21,845 nucleotides of DNA from the NCBI GenBank assembly GCA_020444165.1, contig JAHLLK010000084.1, positions 1-21,845 of the forward strand. The letters run 5' to 3'. Both the position numbers and the translations under genes were made by a program. Positions 8,815 through 15,837 of this stretch are shown here, in pieces. Below the pieces are notes generated by a model. It did not search any database. It saw nothing but the letters and a program-made list of their open reading frames with translations, and was not told the origin of the DNA. The stretch's first letter is position 1. Every line of letters begins with the position of its first letter. This DNA comes from Deltaproteobacteria bacterium (lineage in GTDB: Bacteria; Desulfobacterota; Desulfarculia; Desulfarculales; Desulfarculaceae).

Positions 8815-9255
8815 AGAGGTCATAGCCCAAAGACGCTTCGGATCCTCCCGGGAGATTTTTAGTCTTGGTTTGGTGGATGTTCGAGCGGGAGGGCCTTTCC
8901 ATAGTCCGTTGGGCAGCCCGAGCGGATCCAGACGAGCCCGGCTGGCCCTTTGCCCGGGGCCTCCCGTCCCTCTGGCCGCTTGTGCCCCCGCCGGGAAGAC
9001 CACCGCCTGGAGGGAGAAGGCCAGAGCTGAGAGCCTGGGTTGCCAACCGCTCTCGGTCCGACCCAGATAACCGGTCCGCCCCCGCCCGTAGTACTTTTTC
9101 AGGTTGCCCAGGGCGCACTCCACCGCGTCCCGCGCCCCGGAGATGACCCGCTCTAAATCATCCAGAAAGGTCTGTGCTGGCTGGCGGCTGGCCGCCGCCT
9201 GTACGGGCGCCCACCGCGCCGGGTCCCACCTCGAGGAGAAAACGGCCCCTCCCAA
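8812..9255 (-). pseudogene. 3' remnant of a DDE transposase gene (IS5/IS1182-like)
   Basis: The minus-strand frame encodes a segment like the C-terminus of IS5/IS1182-type transposases. It has the pattern VECALGNLKKYYGRGRTGYLG followed by LSALAFSLQAVV, where functional relatives have VE..FG..K...G..R..Y.G and ALAYNL. The E of VEC would be the last catalytic acid of the DDE triad. Nothing upstream resembles the rest of a transposase, and the gene is bounded by AT-rich DNA at about 9256, so only a fragment remains. Its TAG stop lies inside the terminal TAGCAGG of the adjoining repeat. DNA after the AFSL motif matches a second remnant at about 14584-14763 on the opposite strand (for example GGGGCACA followed closely by GCGGCCAG). 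The family assignment is by motif only. Confidence 0.6.
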
Positions 9256-9666
9256 GCATCATCCACAGCCATTTAACCAATAATAACAATAAATTAAAAA
9301 TGATGTACACGCCTTTTGCCGTCGTGCCATCTCTGGTAATCGTTTAACTGTCTTAATTAATTGGAAAAATAAAATTTGAACAATAAAAAAACCGCTATTT
9401 TTCATTGAAAAACGATTTAAATTGAATAGCAAAGTATAAGTATGATACGAAAAGACCATATATGAATATCGTTGAGAGGATCTGGGTCTGTCTGCCAGGA
9501 TGCTAGCGAGAAGGCAAGGTGGCGAATTCCCGCATGGTTACCCCATGCCCCCGAGACGCTGGATCAGCTCGGGCGAGATGAAGTGTTCCCGGGGCGGCCT
9601 CAAAGAAAAAGGCCGCTACGAAATAGCTGACTGAGAGAGTTTTTTGGCTGAGGGTTTAACCAATCT
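9256..9666 (+). promoter_or_regulatory. AT-rich control region and leader of the methyltransferase operon
   Basis: This stretch of about 410 bases contains no convincing gene. Its left half (about 9268-9470) is strikingly AT-rich compared with the flanks. It includes a palindrome, TTTTTCA-T-TGAAAAA, at 9398-9412, an ATTTAAAT palindrome just after it, and a 15-base motif shared with the regulator promoter (9428-9442). A -10-like TATAAG or TATGAT lies within or next to the shared motif, but no good -35 is present, as is common for activator-dependent promoters. The right half (9480-9660) is GC-richer and can form three short hairpins (9532-9548, 9550-9573, 9594-9616). No cobalamin riboswitch signature was recognised. 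Confidence 0.5.
9428..9442 (+). promoter_or_regulatory. Shared 15-base motif, candidate operator (operon side)
   Basis: The sequence AGCAAAGTATAAGTA matches AACAATGTATAAGTA at 14844-14858, upstream of the DcmR-like regulator gene, at 13 of 15 positions, including an unbroken GTATAAGTA. It lies about 240 bases before the corrinoid protein gene. It could be a binding site for the regulator or simply two similar -10 regions. Confidence 0.45.
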
Positions 9667-9678
9667 AGGAGGAATCAA

Positions 9679-10311
9679 ATGGATGAGCTGTTTCAAAGAA
9701 TTGCCTTGGCCGTGGAGTTGGGCGAGGAGCGCGAGACCGTGGAACTGACCAAGCAGGCTCTGGCAGAAGGACGCCATCCCGTCTCCATCGTGCAGGAAGC
9801 CTATTCCAAGGGTGTGGAGGTGTGCGGAGACAAATACAACCAGGGGGAATATTTCCTGCCGGAATTGATGCTCACCGGCGAAGCCATGAAAGCCGGTCTA
9901 AAAATCCTTATGCCGGTGCTCAGCGCTGACAAAAACTCCGATTCGGCGGGCAAAATCATCATGGGAGCCGTGGAGGGCGATGTGCATGACATCGGTAAGA
10001 ACATCTGCCTGAGCCTTCTGGTGGCGAATGGCTTTGAGGTGGTCGACGCCGGAGTCGATATCCCTGCCGCCCAATTCATCAAACTCATCGCGGAGCATAA
10101 CCCTGACTTGGTCGGTCTCGGCAGCTACATGTCCACCACCCTGCCGGCCATGGAAGAATCGCTCAAAGCCATCAAGGACTCCGGCTTCCAGGGCAAGATT
10201 TTCGTGGGCGGCGTGGCGGTCAATGGGCGCTGGGCCCAGGAAATCGATGCCGATGGCTACGCCGAGGATGCCTGGGGATGCGTAAAGCTCTGCAAAGAGG
10301 CCATGGCCTAA
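9679..10311 (+). CDS. Corrinoid-binding methyltransferase protein (MtaC/MtbC/MttC family)
   Basis: The 210-residue product has the usual two-part build of methyltransferase corrinoid proteins. An N-terminal four-helix B12-binding-2 cap (about 1-85, with GEYFLPELMLTGEAMKAG) precedes a Rossmann-like B12 domain. The cobalt-ligand motif D-x-H-x-x-G is intact as EGDVHDIGKN (D101, H103, G106), and the later GLGSYMSTT and GGVAVN...GADGYA-like segments are conserved. The length is typical for the family. In such systems the cobamide carries a methyl group between a substrate-specific methyltransferase and a second methyltransferase. An excellent ribosome binding site, AGGAGGA (9667-9673), precedes the ATG. 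It is the first gene of a six-gene plus-strand operon, which fits its role as shared methyl carrier. No reductive activase (RamA-like) is encoded in the window, so reactivation must come from elsewhere. Confidence 0.95.
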   Translation: MDELFQRIALAVELGEERETVELTKQALAEGRHPVSIVQEAYSKGVEVCGDKYNQGEYFLPELMLTGEAMKAGLKILMPVLSADKNSDSAGKIIMGAVEGDVHDIGKNICLSLLVANGFEVVDAGVDIPAAQFIKLIAEHNPDLVGLGSYMSTTLPAMEESLKAIKDSGFQGKIFVGGVAVNGRWAQEIDADGYAEDAWGCVKLCKEAMA

Positions 10312-10389
10312 GCTGCTGCCGCGAGCTAAAGTCGAGCGGCATTAATCACTCTTGTCGAGCCCTGAGCCCTGGATTGCAAGGAGGTTTTC

Positions 10390-11607
10390 ATGGATCCCCA
10401 AATGCAAGCACAGATTGACAACATCATGGCAGCCGTCAAAGCTACCTTGGAAAAGCGTGAACGTGGCGAGACCTTGGCTCCCTTGGAGCGCATATTGCTG
10501 GTCGCCACCCAAAATGATGCCGATCGTATTCCCACCGGCACCTTTTTCACCGATTCCATCGCCAATCACTACAGCCATACCTGTCGCGAGGTAGAGTCTG
10601 ATCCCGAACTGCACAGCAACCTGATAATGCGTTGGTATGACGAATTTGACATGGAGTTTGTGTGCGAGGGCATAGACACCATGACCACCGAGATAGATGC
10701 TCTGGGTCTGGTGGAGCGCAAATATCCCGAAAATGTACCTGCGGATATAAAGATCCGTTACTTTGATGACCTGGATGATAAGGCCATGCTGAAGCGTTGG
10801 GAAAAGGCGGTGAAGGCCTTTGATCCGGAACGCGATGGACGCTTGCCTCTGCGTTTGAAACTGTATGAGTTATTGGTCCAAAAGGGCGCACCTGGCGGAT
10901 ACCCGGTGATCGCCGCCCCTTCGGCCACCTTTGCGCAAGCCGTCCAGGCCATGGGCTACAAACGCACCGTGCTGGCCATGCGAAATACGCCCGAGGTGTT
11001 TCACCAGGCCATGGAACTGCAACTTGAGGCCAACATAAAATGGTGCCAGGCCATAGCCCAACGGGGAGTGCACGGCTTTATTTGTATCGACGCCTGGAAC
11101 GCCGTGCCAAATTTCCGCAAGGAGTTTCTGTTTGAGTTTGAAAAGCCCTACGTCAAGCGCCTGTTGGACGCCCTGATGCCCGCGCCATGCATCCATTTCT
11201 ATTGGGGCCTACGCCTGTGCGGCGCTCCTGATGCAAACGGGCGCGGCGGCTGGATCGAGTTCCTGGAAAAGAGCGCCGCGACCGGAACCTTCTGTCTTAC
11301 TGATTTGGCGCCGGACTACTATACCGCGCCCAGTGACGATCTGGATCTTTACCGCCGCACCGCCCACCGCCTGGACAAAAGCTACATCCTGGGAATCAAG
11401 GACGAGGTTTTGCACCGGGGCACTCCCGCGGAGATCTGGGATGAAGTCCGCAGAGTTATGAAGGGACTTTACCCCTGCGACAAGGGATGCATCATCGTAC
11501 CCAATAACATCCCTTTGGGCACTCCTGCTGAAAATATCCATGCCTTTTTGGATGCCCTTCATCATTACGGGACCTTTCCCATCAACCAAGCAATATTGGA
11601 GAAATAG
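10390..11607 (+). CDS. Divergent uroporphyrinogen decarboxylase-family methyltransferase
   Basis: The 405-residue product belongs to the URO-D/MtaA superfamily. It has an N-terminal segment resembling the PDRVPV signature (DADRIPTG, about 43-50) and a C-terminal NNIPLGTPAENIHAFLDALHHYG of the type found at the end of the barrel. It is longer than typical MtaA proteins (about 340 residues) and only distantly like the next gene product. The zinc site of MtaA-type enzymes (H-x-C then a distal C) appears partial: H269 (CIHFYW) and C367 (DKGCII) are present, but the middle cysteine position is Y271. C277 lies a few residues further on. It could be the substrate-specific methyltransferase or an accessory subunit. 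A strong ribosome binding site AAGGAGG (10378-10384) precedes the ATG. The stop is followed 5 bases later by the next start. Confidence 0.82.
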   Translation: MDPQMQAQIDNIMAAVKATLEKRERGETLAPLERILLVATQNDADRIPTGTFFTDSIANHYSHTCREVESDPELHSNLIMRWYDEFDMEFVCEGIDTMTTEIDALGLVERKYPENVPADIKIRYFDDLDDKAMLKRWEKAVKAFDPERDGRLPLRLKLYELLVQKGAPGGYPVIAAPSATFAQAVQAMGYKRTVLAMRNTPEVFHQAMELQLEANIKWCQAIAQRGVHGFICIDAWNAVPNFRKEFLFEFEKPYVKRLLDALMPAPCIHFYWGLRLCGAPDANGRGGWIEFLEKSAATGTFCLTDLAPDYYTAPSDDLDLYRRTAHRLDKSYILGIKDEVLHRGTPAEIWDEVRRVMKGLYPCDKGCIIVPNNIPLGTPAENIHAFLDALHHYGTFPINQAILEK

Positions 11608-11612
11608 ACCGT

Positions 11613-12638
11613 ATGAATTCTCGCGAACGCGTAATAGAATTATTTGAGAGCCGCAAGCCCGATCGTGTAGCGGTTATGCCCCAGATTGGCGACCATGCTG
11701 GGCATATCCAGGGTCTCACTTTTGACGTTTTGTATCACGACGCTAAAAAGGCTTATGAGGCTCACCTGAAGGCCTATCAAGACTACGGTTATGATGTGTT
11801 GGCCATCCAGGTGGAGCCCAGCTGGCCGGTGGCGGAAGCTTGCGGATGCGAGGTGACTTACCCTCCTAATAAGTGTCCCTGGGTCACCAAAAACGTTATC
11901 AAAATTCTCGAAGACGTGGACAAGGTGAAGGTGCCTGATTTCTGGGCCCATCCGGGCACGGCCACCATTTTGAACGCTACCCGGATGCTGGCGGACAAGC
12001 TGGGCGATGAAGTGGCTATCTCTGGCTATATGACCGGCCCCCTCACCTTTGCCTTGCAGTTGATTCCCTACAATGACTTTATCATCGCCAGCCGGAAAAA
12101 CCCGGAGTTGGCCCATGCGGTGGTGGACAAGGCCACCCAGGTGGCCAAGGGGTTTGCCAAGGCCCTGGCCGAGGCCGGAGCCCAGATCCATGTGATCTGC
12201 GAACATGATCTGCAGATGTTCTCACCCAAGGATATGCACTCGTTTATTCTGCCACGGATCGCGGCCATTACCGCCGAGACTCCCTACAACGTGCTGCACA
12301 CCTGTGGTCAGGTGGGAGCGCACCTAAAGGCAGGAGCTAAGGAGCTTTGCCAGGTGCCCAACCTCCAGTTCGTCAACTTCTCCCATGAAGTCTCCATCTT
12401 CTCAATGCTCGAAGTGTTCGGACAAAACATGGGCTTGTGCGGAAACATAGACCATATCCAACTTCTGCCTCATGCCACCCCGGAGGAAGTGAGCGAAGCT
12501 TGTGGAAAGGCCATCAAGGAAGGCATGAAAGCAAAAGCTTTTATGCTGGGGCCTGGCTGCGAAATCACTATCGACACCCCGCCGGAGAACATCAAGGCGT
12601 TTGTGAAATCGGCGGAACTATATGGGACCTACCTATGA
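11613..12638 (+). CDS. MtaA/CmuA-like cobamide methyltransferase (URO-D family)
   Basis: The 341-residue product is a standard-length member of the URO-D-type methyltransferase family. It starts with RERVIELFESRKPDRVAVMP and ends with DTPPENIKAFVKSAELYG. The full zinc motif is visible: H229 and C231 in NVLHTCG, and C316 in LGPGCEI. In this family zinc activates a thiol or positions the methyl substrate opposite the corrinoid. Members include MtaA and MtbA (methylcobamide:CoM), the N-terminal domain of chloromethane CmuA, and O-demethylase methyltransferases. Because the next gene encodes an MtrH/CmuB-like pterin methyltransferase, this protein is more likely to act on the substrate side than with coenzyme M, but this is inference. 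It overlaps the following gene by ATGA, which suggests coupled translation. Confidence 0.9.
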   Translation: MNSRERVIELFESRKPDRVAVMPQIGDHAGHIQGLTFDVLYHDAKKAYEAHLKAYQDYGYDVLAIQVEPSWPVAEACGCEVTYPPNKCPWVTKNVIKILEDVDKVKVPDFWAHPGTATILNATRMLADKLGDEVAISGYMTGPLTFALQLIPYNDFIIASRKNPELAHAVVDKATQVAKGFAKALAEAGAQIHVICEHDLQMFSPKDMHSFILPRIAAITAETPYNVLHTCGQVGAHLKAGAKELCQVPNLQFVNFSHEVSIFSMLEVFGQNMGLCGNIDHIQLLPHATPEEVSEACGKAIKEGMKAKAFMLGPGCEITIDTPPENIKAFVKSAELYGTYL

Positions 12639-13537
12639 TGCGGGTGTTTGAGCGAGAACAGGAAATCATTGAGGTAGCGGATACTTTCATCGGCGGCCAG
12701 TTGGGGCAATATCCGACTGCTTTGATGGGAGCCATTTTCTATGCCGGCGACCGTTTGGTGGCTGGCACCAACTCCCCGGAGTTTGACCGGGCCAGGGCTA
12801 CTCGAATCGTAGAGAAAGCGGATAAAATGTGCGCCGCGGTGGGCACTCCGCTGGTGCTGGATGTAATATGCGCCACGCCCGCGCAAGCCCGGGCGTTCAT
12901 CGGATTCGCCTTGGAGGTTAGCGAAAGGCCGGTATTGATGGATGGCACCACCCCGGAAGTTCGCCGGGCGGGCCTGGAAAGAGCTTCTGAGCTGGGCGCC
13001 TTGGACCGAGTCATCTTCAACGCAGTGCAAGAAACAGTCTTGGACCGAGAGCTAGCCAAGGTCGTGACCCTGGGTTGCGAAAGCGCCGTAGTGATGCTGG
13101 TCAACTCCAAAGACCCCACCGTGAAGGGCAAAGTTAAAATCGCCCGCGAACTGGTTCCCCGGGCCAAGGCCGCAGGCTTCAAGAACCTGCTTCTCGATAT
13201 GGCGGTCCTGGATATCGTGGACGTCGGTACCAGCGTGGTGGCCATTCCTCTATTGAAGGAGGAGTTCGGTTTACCCTGCGGTTGCTCCCCTACCCATACC
13301 CATATAACCCGCTGGGCTAGAGCCAAGGAGTACACCCCCAAGGAACAGGCGGCGGCCAGGGTTGCCACTGCAAGCATGCTGCAATCGGCCGGCGGCGACT
13401 TCATTATATTTGACATCAAGGCCACCGAGGTGATTCCGGCCATGTCCATGGTGGACGCGGAACTGGCCTATGGCGCTCGGTATTTTAAAGTGAAACCTTA
13501 CGCCAAGGGTCACCCTTTGTATAGGGTATTTCAATAA
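12635..13537 (+). CDS. MtrH/CmuB-like pterin methyltransferase
   Basis: The product of about 300 residues is an MtrH-family TIM-barrel protein. It opens with MMRVFEREQEIIEVAD, followed by GGQLGQYPTALMGAIFY, as in subunit H of tetrahydromethanopterin S-methyltransferase. It continues with VLDVICATPAQA, VLMDGTTPEVRR and LLLDMAVLD segments. Other Mtr subunits are absent, so it is a stand-alone form. CmuB, which passes the methyl group from the corrinoid of CmuA to tetrahydrofolate, belongs to this family and is the best functional model. The ATG at 12635 overlaps the preceding stop (ATGA). The adjacent ATG at 12638 would shorten the protein by one residue. In an acetyl-CoA-pathway organism, methyl-tetrahydrofolate would enter oxidation or carbon fixation. 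Confidence 0.92.
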   Translation: MMRVFEREQEIIEVADTFIGGQLGQYPTALMGAIFYAGDRLVAGTNSPEFDRARATRIVEKADKMCAAVGTPLVLDVICATPAQARAFIGFALEVSERPVLMDGTTPEVRRAGLERASELGALDRVIFNAVQETVLDRELAKVVTLGCESAVVMLVNSKDPTVKGKVKIARELVPRAKAAGFKNLLLDMAVLDIVDVGTSVVAIPLLKEEFGLPCGCSPTHTHITRWARAKEYTPKEQAAARVATASMLQSAGGDFIIFDIKATEVIPAMSMVDAELAYGARYFKVKPYAKGHPLYRVFQ

Positions 13538-13553
13538 GCGGCGAGTTTAGGCG

Positions 13554-14141
13554 ATGGAAAACAACAAAGTGATTATCGCTTGCGAAGCGCTAAAGAAGCG
13601 CCTAACCCAAGCCTTGCAGAAAATTGGCCATAAAGGCGAAGTGCGTTTTCTGGATGCAGCCTTGCATCTCAGACCAAGGCTTTTGCACCAGCGGATCAGC
13701 CAGGAAGTGACTCGGACCGAAAAAGGCGGCGGGAAAAGCATGCTGCTGTTCGGCAATTGCATTGTGGATATGAAGAGCCTGTCTGAATCGCTGCGGGTTC
13801 CCTATACCGGTTGCGAAAATTGCTATCATATGTTTCTGGGCAACCGCTATCAAGAGTTGCTCAACCAGGAGTCGGGAACCTATTTCCTGGAGCGGTATCT
13901 ATGTGAGAATTTCCATCGCTTGGTGATCGAAGCTCTGAAGTTTGACCAGCACCCTCAAATCAAGGACTTGATGTTCAAGCATTACCGGAGGGCGGTTTAC
14001 ATCGATTACGAGGGTGCTGGTCTGACCGAGGCCGCCAGGCAGGTGGCCGATTATCTGGGCTTGCCACTGGAGTTGGAGACTGCCGATCCCGCCGTTTTTG
14101 CAGAGGTGCTTGTTAAGATGGGGCTTCGTGGAGAGGCATGA
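13554..14141 (+). CDS. DUF1638 family protein
   Basis: The 195-residue product fits the DUF1638 family, which is often encoded beside corrinoid methyltransferases in methanogens and anaerobic bacteria. Visible features are KVIIACEAL at the start (C10, E11), HLRPRLLHQRI (H38), LLFGNC (C69) and a GCENCYHMFLG segment (C87, C90). The cysteines and histidine could form a metal site, which is inference. No signal peptide or membrane helix is seen, so it should be cytosolic. Its function is not established; roles in corrinoid handling or methyl transfer are suggested only by neighbourhood. The ATG lies 16 bases after the MtrH-like stop with a weak ribosome binding site. The stop overlaps the next gene through ATGA. 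Confidence 0.85.
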   Translation: MENNKVIIACEALKKRLTQALQKIGHKGEVRFLDAALHLRPRLLHQRISQEVTRTEKGGGKSMLLFGNCIVDMKSLSESLRVPYTGCENCYHMFLGNRYQELLNQESGTYFLERYLCENFHRLVIEALKFDQHPQIKDLMFKHYRRAVYIDYEGAGLTEAARQVADYLGLPLELETADPAVFAEVLVKMGLRGEA

Positions 14142-14473
14142 TGGATGAGTGGATGTATATGTGTACCAGGCTAGTTGGTAACCGGGCCGTGCAAACCAAA
14201 GGCTGGCGTCTGTTTTTCAGCAGCTTTTTTCATCCCAGAACTGTAGCCCGTTCCATCAAAGTTGCTTTGGTGGTGGGTCCGGTCCTGGCCACCATCAACC
14301 ATCTGGACTCCGTATTAAGTCAAGGTTTAACCTCGGCACTGATGATCAAGATCGGATTGACTTTCCTGGTGCCGTTCAGCGTATCAGGTTTCTCGTCTGC
14401 CCAAACCATGATGGCGGCTTGCCACTCTACGGAGGAGCTTCGGGATGGCGCCTGTAAGTACCCCGAAAGATAG
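14138..14473 (+). CDS. Small two-helix membrane protein, NrtS-like
   Basis: The 111-residue product has two hydrophobic helices (about 38-56 and 65-85). It carries the pattern SIKVALVVGPVLATINHLD and IKIGLTFLVPFSVSGFSSA, which resembles NrtS-type nitrate/nitrite transporter proteins of cyanobacteria and proteobacteria. Those form small integral membrane transporters. Its place as the last gene of a methyltransferase operon, overlapping the DUF1638 gene by four bases, is unexpected. It may export a product or import a small anion or substrate, but nothing in the sequence shows which. The N-terminal 35 residues and the cysteine-containing C-terminus extend beyond the core. Alternative starts at 14141 or 14150 cannot be excluded. 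No terminator follows it. Confidence 0.7.
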   Translation: MMDEWMYMCTRLVGNRAVQTKGWRLFFSSFFHPRTVARSIKVALVVGPVLATINHLDSVLSQGLTSALMIKIGLTFLVPFSVSGFSSAQTMMAACHSTEELRDGACKYPER

Positions 14474-14583
14474 GGGTGGGCTGCCGCGACCAACCTCGTT
14501 TTTCAAAGGTAAATCTTCCCCGGCCTATCGCGGCCATTATGCCGGCGGTAACCAAGATCATCGCCCTGCGGTTTGGGGAGAGG

Positions 14584-14763
14584 GTGCGACTCACGATTTA
14601 AGCCAGAGCCTTCAACCTCAAGAAGGCCGCCCTCCCGGCCGGGGCACAGCGGCCAGGGCAGGGAAAGTCCGCGGCAAAAGCCCTCACGGGCTCACAAGGG
14701 TCTGCGGAGGCTGTCAAACGGAATGACAAGGGCCATCCCGACCGAATATTTACAAAAATATGA
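14584..14763 (+). pseudogene. Second 3' remnant of the same transposase family
   Basis: A short plus-strand frame carries AFNLKKAALPAGAQ (from 14608) and runs to a TGA at 14761-14763. It aligns with AFSLQAVVFPAGAQ of the remnant at 8812-9255. The two also match at DNA level beyond the frame, for example around GGCTG.C.AACGGA and the following GGCC.TCCCG. A TAA at 14599-14601 interrupts the frame just before the match, so the copy is decayed. The 110 bases between the NrtS-like gene and this remnant (14474-14583) show no other recognisable feature. Confidence 0.55.
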
Positions 14764-14827
14764 ACAAAAATGACATAGGAGGGTCCGTAGCGCTTTTGGG
14801 CCATGGTCTCATTTGAGCTGAGTAGAT

Positions 14828-14856
14828 TTGACAATAAATATATAACAATGTATAAG
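14828..14856 (+). promoter_or_regulatory. Sigma-70-type promoter of the DcmR-like regulator gene
   Basis: A consensus -35 TTGACA (14828-14833) is followed by a 17-base spacer and TATAAG (14851-14856). This would start transcription about 35 bases before the ATG at 14898. The surrounding DNA is AT-rich. The -10 lies inside the 15-base motif shared with the operon control region, which would allow autoregulation. Confidence 0.7.
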
Positions 14857-14858
14857 TA
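14844..14858 (+). promoter_or_regulatory. Shared 15-base motif, candidate operator (regulator side)
   Basis: AACAATGTATAAGTA overlaps the -10 of the regulator promoter and matches the motif at 9428-9442 at 13 of 15 positions. A repressor bound here would block its own promoter. The overlap also means that part of the match could reflect -10 sequence constraints. Confidence 0.45.
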
Positions 14859-14897
14859 AAAGAAATAAAGTGATTACACGGACAGCAAAGGTGTGAG

Positions 14898-15665
14898 ATG
14901 GACTTAAACGAAAAAATGCTCACAATTAAACAGGCTGCTGAATTTCTAAATGTTTCTCCCATGTCCCTACGGCGGTGGACCAACTCGGGCAAGCTGAAGT
15001 GCTACCGAGTGGGTTTAAAAAAGGAACGCCGCTTCAAACTGTCTGATTTGGAAGACTTTTTGGTTGAAAACGACGGCGGATCCCAGAACATTATCCTGGG
15101 TATTGAAGATATGGTAGCACCCGCACACGCGCATATCTCTCATTTCTACAGCACTGAAGAAGCCTGTATGGAGGCTGGGATTGGCTACTTGCGTCAAGGA
15201 TTGGCCAAAGGAGAAGTAGTACTGGCCATGTCTCCCGCCAAGCGCCGCCCCAGGTTGTTGGCCGCGCTGGAGGAATCCGGTTATCCGGTTTCGGTGCTGC
15301 AGAACCAAGGGAGTTTTCGGGTATGCGAGGGCATGGAGAACGCCAAAGAGCAAGTAGTCATGGTCAATCAATTCATGGATCGGGCCCAGCGGGAGGGGCG
15401 TTTTTTCCGTCTTTTGGGTGATATGGTTTGGACGGTGGAAAGGGGCTGGGACTTGGAACAGCTTTATGAACTGGAGAAGGGTACCAATCAGCAACGGGAA
15501 AACGTGCCCTCAGTTTTTCTTTGCCAGTACGACATAAGCGCCTTTTCGGCTGACGTGGCATTCATGGCCATGCAGACTCACAATTTCACCATATACAACC
15601 AGCACCTTAATCAGAGCCCATATTTTGCCTTGGCCCCGAGTTGGAGCCCATCTCAGGGGTCTTGA
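14898..15665 (+). CDS. DcmR-like regulator: HTH domain plus MEDS sensory domain
   Basis: The 255-residue product begins with a MerR/excisionase-type helix-turn-helix (about 7-55: LTIKQAAEFLNVSPMSLRRWTNSGKL...RRFKLSDLEDFL). A MEDS domain (methanogen/methylotroph, DcmR sensory) follows at about 76-240. It starts HISHFYSTEEACMEAGIGYLRQGLAKGE and contains FRLLGDMVW and LCQYDISAF. The type protein, DcmR of dichloromethane-degrading methylotrophs, represses dichloromethane-utilisation genes and its own gene. The architecture here is the same in outline. It lies downstream of the methyltransferase operon on the same strand but has its own promoter. A ribosome binding site of moderate quality (AAAGGTG) precedes the chosen ATG; an in-frame ATG six codons later is possible. 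It is the likely regulator of the operon. No motif-like signal is seen in the 180 bases after it. Confidence 0.85.
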   Translation: MDLNEKMLTIKQAAEFLNVSPMSLRRWTNSGKLKCYRVGLKKERRFKLSDLEDFLVENDGGSQNIILGIEDMVAPAHAHISHFYSTEEACMEAGIGYLRQGLAKGEVVLAMSPAKRRPRLLAALEESGYPVSVLQNQGSFRVCEGMENAKEQVVMVNQFMDRAQREGRFFRLLGDMVWTVERGWDLEQLYELEKGTNQQRENVPSVFLCQYDISAFSADVAFMAMQTHNFTIYNQHLNQSPYFALAPSWSPSQGS

Positions 15666-15837
15666 CGAAACTTAAGCCACAGAAAGCAGTTGCGGGCCAT
15701 GAACCTCTCGCCGAAATTGCTGAGTCCGATCGTGACCTTCGTTAACGGCTTGATGATTGCAGGGCCTGCACTGCTTTGTACCACATCCTCACGCCCAGCC
15801 TTCTGACGCAACCGGCCGCAACCTAAAGGCGAACAAA

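Noticed and set aside
9259..9459. Small minus-strand frame in the AT-rich control region
   Set aside because: The composition is simply AT-rich, with no ribosome binding site or recognisable protein features, and it lies in a likely promoter region.
9259..9666. Cobalamin riboswitch before the corrinoid operon
   Set aside because: No B12-box-like GCCACTG sequence or matching junction was recognised, and the hairpins present are short.
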